A stretch of DNA of 64,000 nucleotides from an uncultured Candidatus Thioglobus sp. (GCA_900180385.1 FXLX01000002.1:1-64000), one strand, 5' to 3'; shown: positions 18,249-27,059, counted from the stretch's first letter. Notes: generated by a model not told the origin, from the letters alone. Numbers and translations are program-made.

Positions 18249-19541
18249 ATGAATGTTTTAGAGATTCAGGGCGTTTCTTTGGATGGCTTGTGTCAGCTCG
18301 ACAAGCATCGTTATCCATTTCTACTAGAAAGTGTTAATCATAACGATAACAATCGTTATTCGATATTATTTGCACACCCTCAGCAAGAGATAGTGCTTAA
18401 CAAATTATCAGAATTTGACTTTCTAGCAGAGCTTTCGGATAACGTCTTACCTAATAATAAAAGCCACCAACACCTGCCATTTACAGGCGGCTGGTTTGTC
18501 TACTTAGCTTATGAGCTGATTGGTCAAATTGAGCCAACACTTGCTAAGCACACTCATAATAGTAATCTACCAATTGCTATTGCAGTCAAAATTCCTAGTG
18601 CGATAATTGTTGATCATCAGCTGAATAAGACTTACCTGCTTGATGAGGATGATGACCAGCGTAGAATTGAGAAAATATTAGAAGATATTAAAAAGATTAA
18701 GCCTATTGTATCGGCTAATTTTTCGGGAGAGTTGAGTTGCGAAGCGGATGATAAGTTTTTATCAGGTGTTGGAAAAATTAAAAACTACATTAAAGCTGGA
18801 GATGTGTTTCAGGTGAACTTATCACGAGCTTGGAACTACGCATTAAAAAAAGACTGTTCTGCTGCACAGCTTTATAGTAGTTTAAAAAAATCAAATCCCG
18901 CACCATTCTCAGCGTTAGCTCAATTTGAAAAATTTAGTATTGTTTCCTCTTCGCCTGAGCGTTTGTTTAGTGTTGATGGTGACACCATAGAAACAAGACC
19001 CATTGCTGGTACGCATCCACGTGGCCAGGGCGAGGATGATGAAGTGTTAAAACAGAGCTTGATCAACCATCCTAAAGAGCAAGCTGAGCACATTATGCTG
19101 CTTGATCTTGAGCGTAATGACTTGGGTAGGGTGTGCGAGTACGGCAGTATTGAGGTTAATGAGGTGATGACATTAGAGACTTATCCTTATGTGCATCATA
19201 TTGTGTCTAACCTCAAGGGTAAGTTGAAACATTCAGCCAATATTGATCAATTGGTTCGTGCTTTGTTTCCAGGAGGCACGATTACAGGCTGCCCTAAAAT
19301 TCGCTGCATGGAGATTATTGCCGAATTGGAGGGCGAAGCTAGAGAAGCTTATACTGGCTCATTAGGCTATGTCAGTAATAATGGAAAGGTAGATTTTAAT
19401 ATTCTGATTAGAACCATGATTAAACAGGGCTCTAATTTAAGCTTTAGAGCGGGTGCCGGTATTGTATTTGACTCTGAGTCAAAACGAGAACTAGAAGAAA
19501 CCTTGCACAAAGCACAAGGCATTCTTAAAGTTTTTTCTTAA
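18249..19541 (+). CDS. pabB: Chorismate-utilising enzyme, aminodeoxychorismate synthase component I (PabB) type
   Basis: 430 residues with a full chorismate-binding domain: GDVFQVNLSR, SSSPERLFSV, PGGTITGCPKIRCMEIIAEL and GAGIVFDSE. Length and N-terminal domain (GGWFVYLAYELIGQ) match PabB, which makes 4-amino-4-deoxychorismate for folate. One caution: the motif reads PIAGT, the alanine typical of TrpE, where E. coli PabB has the lysine of PIKGT. It is the last gene of the tol operon and overlaps nadE by four bases tail to tail. Confidence 0.8.
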   Translation: MNVLEIQGVSLDGLCQLDKHRYPFLLESVNHNDNNRYSILFAHPQQEIVLNKLSEFDFLAELSDNVLPNNKSHQHLPFTGGWFVYLAYELIGQIEPTLAKHTHNSNLPIAIAVKIPSAIIVDHQLNKTYLLDEDDDQRRIEKILEDIKKIKPIVSANFSGELSCEADDKFLSGVGKIKNYIKAGDVFQVNLSRAWNYALKKDCSAAQLYSSLKKSNPAPFSALAQFEKFSIVSSSPERLFSVDGDTIETRPIAGTHPRGQGEDDEVLKQSLINHPKEQAEHIMLLDLERNDLGRVCEYGSIEVNEVMTLETYPYVHHIVSNLKGKLKHSANIDQLVRALFPGGTITGCPKIRCMEIIAELEGEAREAYTGSLGYVSNNGKVDFNILIRTMIKQGSNLSFRAGAGIVFDSESKRELEETLHKAQGILKVFS

Positions 19542-21409
19542 GGCTTGAATTTAGAAGTCATAGGGTAGCGGCGCTCTTTACCAAAGGCATTTTTACTAAT
19601 TTTTGGCCCAGGTGCGCTTTGTCTACGCTTGTATTCATTGTTAAGTACCAATCGACTAATGCGTGTTACCGTCTGTTTGTCAAAACCCATTTTGACAATA
19701 TAATCAATAGAGTGTCGTTGCTCTACAAATAACTCTAGAATATCATCAAGCTCATCGTATGGTGGCAGTGAGTCTTGATCAACTTGATCAGGTGCGAGCT
19801 CTGCAGAAGGCTCGCGATCAATCACACGTCTGGGAATGATATAAGACAAAGTGTTGCGATATTTAGCCAATCGATAAACCATAGTTTTGGATACATCCTT
19901 AAGTGGCGCAAAGCCACCAGACATATCACCATACAGAGTTGCATATCCTACAGCCATTTCTGATTTATTGCCTGTGGTTAAAACAATTTTTCTGAGCTTA
20001 TTGGAAATGGCCATCAGCAGGGTGCCGCGCACACGAGCTTGTAGGTTTTCTTCTGTCGTGTCAGCTTTCATGCCACTAAACAACCCACTAAGCTGTGTGT
20101 TGAAATTTTCAACCATAGAGTGAATGGCAATCTCATGGTAGTCAATATTCATAGTACTGGCTTGTGTTTTAGCATCTTCAAGGCTCATGCTCGAAGTGTA
20201 AGTGTAAGGCATCATAATAGCCTTAATATGCTCACTACCAATGGCATCGGTAGCAATGGCAAGCGTTAGCGCAGAATCAATACCACCCGATAGACCGATG
20301 ACCACACCATTAAAGACGCCATTTTTATTAATATAGTCTTTGGTTGCAAGCACCAAAGCAGCATAAATAGTTTTTTCAATACTATTATCGTCAGTAGTAT
20401 CCAATGTTGCTGATGATGTACTGGCCACCTCAAAAAAGGGTAGTTGATGGGTGATTTGTGCCTTTGCATTCATGATGAATGAGCCACCATCAAAGACAAT
20501 TTCATCTTGCCCACCTACTAAATTAGCATACACAAATTCAACTTGATTCTCTAGTATGCGTTTTGTAATCTCATCAAGGCGCTGTTGGTGTTTACCAATA
20601 TGAAAAGGCGAAGCATTAATGCTAATAATGGTTTGCACGCCGTACTTGACTGTTTCATTAACGATATCAGCATCCCAGATATCAGCGCAAACTAGTAGAC
20701 CCAATCTTTGACCCTTAATGGTAAAGATAAAAGGTTTGTTTCCAGCAGTGAAATAGCGCTTTTCATCAAAGACGCTGTAATTAGGGAGTTGTTGCTTATG
20801 GTAAGTATGGATTTCACCATCTTGAATAAGATAGGCAGAGTTGTACAAAAATTTTCCTTGCTTGCAAGGTGCACCAAAAACAATTGTAATATCGCCAGGA
20901 ATGCTATTTTTAATTAAGTTTATTTTTTTCTCAACTTGTTGCATAAAGCCATGACGTAATAATAAATCTTCTGGCGGATAGCCAACCAGTGCTAATTCTG
21001 GAAATACCAGTAGATCAGACTCTTGTTTAGCAGCTTCAATACTCAAATCTATAATTTTTTGAGCATTGTTATCTAAATCGCCAACAGTTGGGTTAATTTG
21101 CGCAATATCAATTTTGATAGACTCTGAGGTGGTTGAAAGATTATCTAGCTGCTTCTGCCAAAATATGGCCTTTGATTTATCGCCTTTAATTTTTGCACTT
21201 TCGAGTTTGGTGTAAGCCACTACTTCAGCAGGGTTGAGTTTCAAAATATCGGCAAATAACCAGGCATGAGTTTCAGAAAGGGCAGATTTTCCTGATTTAT
21301 ATTTACTTAAATTAGATTGGTTGATGCCATATTCTTGAGAGATTTTGTAGTCTGAAAAGCCAGTCTTTCTGCGGACTTTAGCTAGATAATCTTTGGTTTT
21401 ATTTGCCAT
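19538..21409 (-). CDS. nadE: Glutamine-dependent NAD+ synthetase with fused N-terminal helix-turn-helix domain
   Basis: 623 residues, about 80-90 longer than usual. Residues ~97-370 are the glutaminase (nitrilase) domain with the triad E138, K205, C241; residues ~370-623 are the NAD synthetase with the P-loop SGGIDS at 374-379. Before these, residues 1-~85 form a Cro/CI-like helix-turn-helix (DYKISQEYGINQSNLSKYKS) of the sort seen in phage DUF3693 proteins. No ATG, GTG or TTG lies in frame just before the nitrilase start (IKIDIAQINPTVGD), so the fusion is real in this sequence. It would make NAD+ from deamido-NAD+ using glutamine; DNA binding by the extra domain is inference. Confidence 0.92.
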   Translation of the reverse strand: MANKTKDYLAKVRRKTGFSDYKISQEYGINQSNLSKYKSGKSALSETHAWLFADILKLNPAEVVAYTKLESAKIKGDKSKAIFWQKQLDNLSTTSESIKIDIAQINPTVGDLDNNAQKIIDLSIEAAKQESDLLVFPELALVGYPPEDLLLRHGFMQQVEKKINLIKNSIPGDITIVFGAPCKQGKFLYNSAYLIQDGEIHTYHKQQLPNYSVFDEKRYFTAGNKPFIFTIKGQRLGLLVCADIWDADIVNETVKYGVQTIISINASPFHIGKHQQRLDEITKRILENQVEFVYANLVGGQDEIVFDGGSFIMNAKAQITHQLPFFEVASTSSATLDTTDDNSIEKTIYAALVLATKDYINKNGVFNGVVIGLSGGIDSALTLAIATDAIGSEHIKAIMMPYTYTSSMSLEDAKTQASTMNIDYHEIAIHSMVENFNTQLSGLFSGMKADTTEENLQARVRGTLLMAISNKLRKIVLTTGNKSEMAVGYATLYGDMSGGFAPLKDVSKTMVYRLAKYRNTLSYIIPRRVIDREPSAELAPDQVDQDSLPPYDELDDILELFVEQRHSIDYIVKMGFDKQTVTRISRLVLNNEYKRRQSAPGPKISKNAFGKERRYPMTSKFKP

Positions 21410-21483
21410 ATTTTTATATAGTTATTACTTGAATTTTTTACCTATTATAGTTAATTTTTACCACTAGTGTATAAGGGTTAAAT

Positions 21484-21547
21484 TAGTTAAAAAATAACTA
21501 GCAGTTAAAAATTACATAAAACACACATAACTCATTGATTTTTAACT
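21484..21547. promoter_or_regulatory. Palindrome and AGTTAAAAA repeats upstream of nadE
   Basis: TAGTTA and TAACTA form a 17-base palindrome (21484-21500) with an A5 centre. The nonamer AGTTAAAAA occurs at 21485 and 21503 and inverted at 21539-21547. The cluster lies between the divergent nadE and Sel1 genes, 35-100 bases upstream of a minus-strand TATAAT (21449-21444). It is a plausible operator for the helix-turn-helix domain of NadE, but the region is very AT-rich and chance is not excluded. Confidence 0.4.
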
Positions 21548-21582
21548 AATTAAAATATATTTAATTTTTATTTAAAAAAGCC

Positions 21583-21612
21583 TTTACACGGCTCAAAAAA
21601 ACACGGTATATT
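21583..21612 (+). promoter_or_regulatory. Promoter of the Sel1 gene
   Basis: TTTACA (21583-21588) and TATATT (21607-21612) with an 18-base spacer, 36 bases before the ATG at 21648. Good but not perfect sigma-70 elements. Confidence 0.5.
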
Positions 21613-21647
21613 TCGATCAAATTCAATAACAAAAAAAGGAAAATGCA

Positions 21648-22001
21648 ATGAATCAAATGCATGCACATTTACTGGCAGAATCTGAACTAAAAATTGATAC
21701 TGTTAAGATCCAGCAGCAAGCCTATTTAGGTGATGCTGAAGCGCAATACAAATTGGCTGATATTTTCCAAAAAGGTAAAGATGTTGCCAAGAACTCAACT
21801 AATGCTTTTTATTGGTACCAAAGAGCTGCTAAACAAGGTAATTTAGCAGCACAATTTAATGTTTGGTATGCCTACTTAACAGGCGAAGGCACACAAGCAA
21901 ACGAGCAATTGGCAGACAAGTGGTATGCTAGAGCAACGTTAAAAAATTCAAGCTCAACACAATCAATCATTAACCAGTTAATTAGCACAATCATTCATTA
22001 A
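21648..22001 (+). CDS. Small Sel1-like repeat protein
   Basis: 117 residues with two Sel1/TPR-like repeats: AYLGDAEAQYKLADIFQKGK and ATNAFYWYQRAAKQGNLAAQ-type sequence continuing to YLTGEGTQANEQLADKWYAR. No signal peptide, so probably a cytoplasmic protein-protein interaction module. Ribosome site AAAGGAAA. The partner is unknown. Confidence 0.8.
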   Translation: MNQMHAHLLAESELKIDTVKIQQQAYLGDAEAQYKLADIFQKGKDVAKNSTNAFYWYQRAAKQGNLAAQFNVWYAYLTGEGTQANEQLADKWYARATLKNSSSTQSIINQLISTIIH

Positions 22002-22029
22002 AATTAATCTATTTACTCTTTAAGGGGGG

Positions 22030-22107
22030 GTGAACATCGCACTACACACAGTTATCTATTCGTCCGCAGCAGTTATCATGTCACTTAGCTTAACATTGAT
22101 TCACTAG
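22030..22107 (+). CDS. Possible 25-aa hydrophobic peptide
   Basis: GTG at 22030 after a run of Gs (AAGGGGGG, very close to the start) opens a 25-codon frame ending TAG. The peptide has a hydrophobic stretch (SSAAVIMSLSLTLI). It ends three bases before the next small frame. Start spacing is poor and it may not be translated. Confidence 0.2.
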   Translation: MNIALHTVIYSSAAVIMSLSLTLIH

Positions 22108-22110
22108 CTA

Positions 22111-22290
22111 ATGACTTTATCCATCGTCATTAAGCCGGTATTGGCATTATTAGCTGCTTTATTAGCAAGCACAACACTGGTCTCGGCCTACACAAGTTAT
22201 GCACCAATCGTTGATTCTAAGCATTTAAGCATCATTATAAGTGTCACTATACTTCTAGGTCTTGTTGCACTCTATCAAAAGCAGCATTAA
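22111..22290 (+). CDS. Possible 59-aa small membrane protein
   Basis: ATG at 22111 to TAA at 22288 encodes 59 residues with two hydrophobic helices: VLALLAALLASTTLVSA and SIIISVTILLGLVALY, separated by a short polar loop. Such a two-helix layout without charged breaks is unlikely for random AT-rich DNA. No strong ribosome site precedes it, but it could be coupled to the frame ending at 22107. A hairpin with T run follows directly. I recognise no family. Confidence 0.45.
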   Translation: MTLSIVIKPVLALLAALLASTTLVSAYTSYAPIVDSKHLSIIISVTILLGLVALYQKQH

Positions 22291-22299
22291 TTTTTTTTG

Positions 22300-22329
22300 A
22301 AAAACCACCTGCCCATGGTGTTTTTTTTG
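22300..22329 (+). terminator. Probable terminator after the small ORFs
   Basis: An A run, CACC (22306-22309), a seven-base loop, GGTG (22317-22320) and eight Ts. The stem is short, with one mismatch before the A-T extension. Confidence 0.45.
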
Positions 22330-22347
22330 CTAAACTTCTCAACTGTG

Positions 22348-22363
22348 GTATTTAATTAAATAC
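22348..22363. promoter_or_regulatory. 16-bp perfect palindrome upstream of the aap operon
   Basis: GTATTTAATTAAATAC is a perfect dyad located 37 bases before the aapJ initiation site and followed by a T-rich run. It may be an operator for the transporter operon; alternatively the dyad plus T run could act as a weak terminator. Confidence 0.4.
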
Positions 22364-22399
22364 TGCTTTTTTTTATTAATCTCAATAAGGGGAAGTTTT

Positions 22400-23424
22400 A
22401 TAAATCAATTATTAAAATTGTCTGCTGTATCGTTATTAACGGTCGGTAGTTTTAGCGTTCAAGCGGGTATATTTCATAGTGATACTTTAAAAGATGTGCA
22501 GGCTAAAGGTAGCTTAACATGTGGCGTATCTACAGGTACACCTGGTTTTTCTAGTCCTGACTCAAGTGGTAATTGGACTGGTATTGATGTTGATGTTTGT
22601 CGTGCAGTTGCTGCCGCTACATTAGGTGATGCTAAAAAAGTAAAGTTTGTACCATTAACGGCTAAAGAGCGTTTTGTTGCATTATCATCTGGTGAAATCG
22701 ATATGCTTTCACGTAACACTACTTGGACGCACACTCGTGATACTTCATTAGGTCTTACATTTGCTGGCGTAAACTACTATGACGGTCAAGGCTTCATGGT
22801 TAAGAAAGCATTAGGCATTAACAGTGTGAAAGAGCTAGATGGCGCTTCATTTTGTATTCAAGCAGGAACAACAACTGAGCTTATAATTTAGCTGATTACT
22901 TCCGTTCAAATAAAATGAAATTTAAAGCGGTTGCTTATGATACTTCTGCGCAAACCAAATCTGGTTTTGAAGCTGGTCGTTGTGATGCACTAACTTCAGA
23001 CGTATCTCAGCTTGCTGGCCTTAGATCAACACTTAAAGATCCTTCATCTGCTGTAGTTTTAGGTGACGTTATCTCTAAAGAGCCTTTAGGTCCAGTTGTA
23101 CGTAAAGATGACAACACTTGGCTTAATATCGTTAGATGGTCACTTAACGCAATGATTGAAGCAGAAGAGTTGGGTGTTACTTCAGCTACTATCGATGATG
23201 CTTCTACTAGTCCTGGTATCCAGAGATTACAAGGAAAATCTGGCAAGCTTAATGAAAGCTTAGGTCTTAGCAAAGATTGGTCGCGCAATATTATTGCACA
23301 AGTAGGTAACTATGGCGAAAGTTTTGAAAGAAACATCGGCATGTCTACGCCAATTCAGCTTCCACGTGGTGTAAACCAGTTGTGGATTAAAGGTGGTATC
23401 TTGTACGCTCCAGCGTTTAGATAG
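22400..23424 (+). pseudogene. aapJ: Amino-acid ABC transporter binding protein AapJ, start lost and frameshifted
   Basis: Read through, this is a complete periplasmic general L-amino-acid-binding protein of about 340 residues: signal sequence ending SVQA, LTCGVSTGTPGFSSPDSSG, then CIQAGTTTEL, and after the lesion ADYFRSNKMKFK to the end WIKGGILYAPAFR. Two defects are visible. The expected ATG after AAGGGGAAGTTTT is ATA at 22400-22402 (NQLLKLSAV follows in frame). At 22881-22886 CTTATAATTTAG has two bases more than the CTTAATTTAG needed for ELNLADYF, giving a stop. The rest is undamaged, so the decay is recent or one or both differences are sequencing errors. TTG at 22418 or ATA might still start translation. 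Confidence 0.85.
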
Positions 23425-23440
23425 AGTCTAAACTAAATAT

Positions 23441-23476
23441 AAAACGGCTAACTCAACAAGGTTAGCCGTTTTATTA
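23441..23476 (+). terminator. Hairpin between aapJ and aapQ (attenuating terminator)
   Basis: AAAACGGCTAAC (23441-23452) and GTTAGCCGTTTT (23461-23472) form a perfect 12-bp stem with an eight-base loop. The aapQ ribosome site starts just after it. Hairpins at this place commonly lower permease relative to binding-protein expression. Confidence 0.8.
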
Positions 23477-23488
23477 TTGAGGTTTTTT

Positions 23489-24652
23489 GTGTTTACAAAA
23501 CTAAAATCACTACTATATAACAACGAAGTTCGAGCAATCTTATTTCAGGTGTTAGCTGTTGTTGTTATTGCTTATTTTGCTTATCAAGCGTTTGATAACA
23601 TGATGCTTAATATCGAGCAAAGAGGCATTAGAAGTGGTTTTGGTTTTTTAAATGATGAAGCTGGTTTTGCTGTTAATGATAATTTTTTTTTGGAATATTC
23701 ACCAGCATCAACCAATCTTCAAGCGTTTTATGTTGGTATTGTTAATACTTTAATTGTTGCAATAACCGGTATATTTTTTGCAACAGTTCTAGGTCTTATT
23801 GTTGGTATTTCACGCTTATCCAGCAATTATTTGATTAGAAAGATGGCCACCGTGTATATTGAGATTTTTAGAAATATACCAATATTGCTTCAAATTCTAT
23901 TCTGGTATTCAATCGCACTAAGTGCCTTCCCATCCCCTAAAAATAGTATCAATTTCTTTGATAGTATTTTCCTAAATTCAAGAGGCTTGTACTTTCCTAA
24001 GCCTATTATGGAGGGTGAGTTCTATTTTGTACTTGCAAGTCTTGTTGCTGGTATTGTTGGCTATATTTTTATTAAAAAACATAGTAATAAGAAGCATGAT
24101 GAAACAGGCGTGGTTACTAATATCATTCCACACTTTTTAGGTCTGGTTGTGCTGCTGCCGATTGTAGTCTATTTAGTTTCTGGTGCGCAATTAGAATATC
24201 CAGCACTAAAGGGTTTTAACTTTAGAGGCGGTACAGACTTATCTATTGAGTTTTTTGCTTTAGCCTTTGCTTTGAGTATTTATGCCGCTACTTATATTGC
24301 TGAAGCTATTCGCTCTGGCATTGAGTCTGTAGATAAAGGGCAGAAAGAAGCAGCAGCAGCAATGGGTTTAACACAGACACAAGCACTAAGACAGGTAGTA
24401 TTGCCACAAGCGCTAAGAGTGGCCATACCACCGATTATTAACCAATACTTAAATCTTACTAAGAACTCTTCTTTAGCGGCGGCAGTCGGCTATACAGAAT
24501 TAGTGACCATATTCTCAGGAACGGTCTTAAATGTAGTTGGCCAAGCGATTGAGATTATTATATTGACGATGTTGGTGTATTTAACAATATCCCTTGTCAT
24601 ATCATTAATCTTGAATATTTTTAATAAGAAAATGCAAATTAAGGGCAAGTAA
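23489..24652 (+). CDS. aapQ: Amino-acid ABC transporter permease AapQ
   Basis: 387 residues from GTG at 23489, which has TGAGG seven bases before it; a TTG 12 bases upstream is the other option. About eight membrane segments in two blocks and the EAA loop near the C terminus (EAAAAMGLTQTQALRQVVLPQA) that contacts the ATPase. The long form with a periplasmic insert is typical of AapQ/BztB. It pairs with AapM in the inner membrane. Confidence 0.92.
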   Translation: MFTKLKSLLYNNEVRAILFQVLAVVVIAYFAYQAFDNMMLNIEQRGIRSGFGFLNDEAGFAVNDNFFLEYSPASTNLQAFYVGIVNTLIVAITGIFFATVLGLIVGISRLSSNYLIRKMATVYIEIFRNIPILLQILFWYSIALSAFPSPKNSINFFDSIFLNSRGLYFPKPIMEGEFYFVLASLVAGIVGYIFIKKHSNKKHDETGVVTNIIPHFLGLVVLLPIVVYLVSGAQLEYPALKGFNFRGGTDLSIEFFALAFALSIYAATYIAEAIRSGIESVDKGQKEAAAAMGLTQTQALRQVVLPQALRVAIPPIINQYLNLTKNSSLAAAVGYTELVTIFSGTVLNVVGQAIEIIILTMLVYLTISLVISLILNIFNKKMQIKGK

Positions 24653-24657
24653 CTATT

Positions 24658-25755
24658 ATGGCAATCTACCCGTTAAAAGAAACAAGAACACCGCCTAAAT
24701 CGCAAACCAAGGCCATTGCATGGCTAAAAGATAACTTGTTCTCATCTATATCTAATGCGGCACTTACTTTTGTCGCGTTATATGTCATCTACTTACTCCT
24801 GCCACCGATTTTAAATTGGACAATTTTTGATGCTAATTTTGATTTGACTGCAGATAACCAGTCTTGTGGCCGAGAGGGTGCGTGCTGGTCCTTTATTAAT
24901 GCCAATCTTAAAATGTTTATTTACGGGTTTTATCCAAAAGAAGAACTGTGGCGTGTTAATACCATGTTCGGCCTTATTGCAGTTCTGGTTATGTTTGGAT
25001 CGCTTATTAAAAAAACGCAATATAGAGTGCATTATATTATCGGTTCTTTTTTGATATATCCTGTTGTTGCTTTTGTATTACTATACGGAGGACTAGGCCT
25101 AGAGATCGTTGAAACTGACAAATGGGGTGGACTTACACTGACTGTTATAGTTGCTGCTATTGGTATTATCGCCTCCTTTCCATTAGGTATTTTATTTGCC
25201 TTGGGGCGACAATCTGAAATGCGTGTTGTGAGATTTATTTCAGTGATATATATCGAATTTGTACGTGGTGTTCCGCTTATTACTATTTTATTTATGGCCT
25301 CTGTTGTGTTGCCATTGTTCTTCTCTGCAGGTATGGATTTTGACAAGCTACTTAGAGCTTTAATTGGTATAACCTTGTTCCAAACAGCCTATATAGCGGA
25401 AGTGATTCGCGGTGGTTTTCAGGCTATTCCTAAGGGGCAATATGAAGCTGCCGATGCTGCAGGTCTTAGTTTTATGCAAAAAACAATTCTTATTATTTTG
25501 CCACAGGCGCTTAAGATTTCTATCCCTAATATTGTTGGTTCGTTTATCGCATTATTTAAAGATACAACCTTGCTACTGATTATTGGACTGTTTGATATGT
25601 TGGCGATTGTAGGTGCAGCCAGCAGCAACTCTAGCTGGCTAGGCAGAGAAACTGAAGGCTACGTATTTGTTGCCATGGTTATCTGGGTGATTTTATATTC
25701 AATGAGTCGTTATTCAAAAAGATTAGAGGTGCGTTTTAGTACTGAACACAGGTAG
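24658..25755 (+). CDS. aapM: Amino-acid ABC transporter permease AapM
   Basis: 365 residues. The C-terminal core of five helices carries the EAA loop (EAADAAGLSFMQKTILIILP), preceded by the HisM-type YIEFVRGVPLITILFM. The N-terminal half has extra helices and a Cys-containing periplasmic loop (NQSCGREGACWSF), standard for AapM/BztC. It starts five bases after aapQ. Confidence 0.93.
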   Translation: MAIYPLKETRTPPKSQTKAIAWLKDNLFSSISNAALTFVALYVIYLLLPPILNWTIFDANFDLTADNQSCGREGACWSFINANLKMFIYGFYPKEELWRVNTMFGLIAVLVMFGSLIKKTQYRVHYIIGSFLIYPVVAFVLLYGGLGLEIVETDKWGGLTLTVIVAAIGIIASFPLGILFALGRQSEMRVVRFISVIYIEFVRGVPLITILFMASVVLPLFFSAGMDFDKLLRALIGITLFQTAYIAEVIRGGFQAIPKGQYEAADAAGLSFMQKTILIILPQALKISIPNIVGSFIALFKDTTLLLIIGLFDMLAIVGAASSNSSWLGRETEGYVFVAMVIWVILYSMSRYSKRLEVRFSTEHR

Positions 25756-25762
25756 GTAAAAA

Positions 25763-26539
25763 ATGAGCGAATTAATAAATAAAGAAATAGGCAAAAAAGA
25801 TTGTTGCAATATTATTGAAATAAAAGGGCTGAATAAGTGGTATGGCGACTTCCATGCACTTAAAAATATTGATTTAAACGTTAAAGAGGGTGAGATCATT
25901 GTTATTTGCGGCCCATCAGGCAGTGGTAAATCTACTTTAATCCGTTGCGTTAATTTTCTTGAAAAATTTCAAGAGGGTTCTATTACTGTTGATGGTACAA
26001 AGCTTACAGATGATGTTAAAAAAATCAGACAAATACGATCAGAAGTGTCTATGGTATTTCAACATTTCAACTTGTTTCCGCACCTGAGTATTATTAATAA
26101 CCTAACCTTGGCGCCAATTTGGGTGCATAACGAGACTAGGCAAGAAGCAAGAGAGAAAGCCCTGAAGCTACTAGATAGAGTTGGTATTAAGGACCAAGCT
26201 GAAAAATATCCAAATCAGCTTTCTGGTGGTCAGCAGCAGCGTGTTGCTATTGCCAGAGCATTATGCACATCGCCCAAGATTATGCTATTTGATGAGCCTA
26301 CTTCAGCGCTTGATCCTGAAATGATCTCAGAGGTACTTGATGTAATGGTTGAGCTTGCCAAAGAAGGTATTACCATGATTTGTGTAACGCATGAGATGGG
26401 TTTTGCTAAAAAGGTCGCAGATCGTGTAATTTTCATGGATGCAGGCCAAGTTATTGAGCAAAATACACCAGATAAATTCTTCGAAAGCCCTGAATCTGAT
26501 CGATTACAGACATTTTTAGATCAAATACTAACCCAGTAA
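25763..26539 (+). CDS. aapP: Amino-acid ABC transporter ATPase AapP
   Basis: 258 residues with Walker [11 protein letters not shown]-loop [12 protein letters not shown], signature LSGGQQQR, Walker B IMLFDEP and the H-loop ([15 protein letters not shown]). It powers the AapQM permease. With the damaged aapJ the intact membrane and ATPase genes would lack their binding protein unless the lesions are suppressed or a second one exists. Confidence 0.96.
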   Translation: MSELINKEIGKKDCCNIIEIKGLNKWYGDFHALKNIDLNVKEGEIIVICGPSGSGKSTLIRCVNFLEKFQEGSITVDGTKLTDDVKKIRQIRSEVSMVFQHFNLFPHLSIINNLTLAPIWVHNETRQEAREKALKLLDRVGIKDQAEKYPNQLSGGQQQRVAIARALCTSPKIMLFDEPTSALDPEMISEVLDVMVELAKEGITMICVTHEMGFAKKVADRVIFMDAGQVIEQNTPDKFFESPESDRLQTFLDQILTQ

Positions 26540-26630
26540 ATCTATTTAAGCGTTAATAATCCAATCCTCACAACTAACGTGGGAATTTTTTTGGTAAACT
26601 TAATTTCAATCTTTAAAACAATTCGACACA

Positions 26631-27059
26631 ATGGCCTGGTTTGGGAAAAGCAAAAAATCAACAATCGTAGAAAATTCTGACAAAGATAAGGTTTGGAATA
26701 AGGATTTAAAGCGTAATAACTCTATTGCTAATTCTTCAGAACAACAGGGTTTTGATTTTAAAGAAAACACTGATACATCAGTAGTTATAGATACATCAAG
26801 TACCAAGAAGGGACCAAGTTGTAATTTGGAAAAAATAAGCTCGGACCAAGTTGAAATTCTAAAAAAATGCAAGTTAGAAAGTAGTGCCGAAGAGCTAATA
26901 AAAATTTTAAAACGCACTCATAAGACTCGATTTAAGAATGATATTTTAAACCCCTTACTGGGTTGTGAATTTTTTGAACGAACCATTCCAGAAAAGCCAA
27001 AAAGCCCAAAACAAAAATACCGACTAACCAGTAAATTTGTACGAGCTAAATCAAGCTAG
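26631..27059 (+). CDS. Small protein with C-terminal winged-helix domain
   Basis: 142 residues. The first 70 are polar and low in hydrophobics, so probably disordered. The last ~65 (SSAEELIKILKRTHKTRFKN to IPEKPKSPKQKYRLTSKF) match the winged-helix end found on Fic-like proteins and on RecG-like/divergent-AAA proteins, where TIPDKPxSxxQxYxLT is typical. No catalytic domain is attached here. It could be a stand-alone DNA-binding protein or the remnant of a longer gene. Translation probably starts at the ATG at 26631, with no clear ribosome site. Confidence 0.55.
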   Translation: MAWFGKSKKSTIVENSDKDKVWNKDLKRNNSIANSSEQQGFDFKENTDTSVVIDTSSTKKGPSCNLEKISSDQVEILKKCKLESSAEELIKILKRTHKTRFKNDILNPLLGCEFFERTIPEKPKSPKQKYRLTSKFVRAKSS

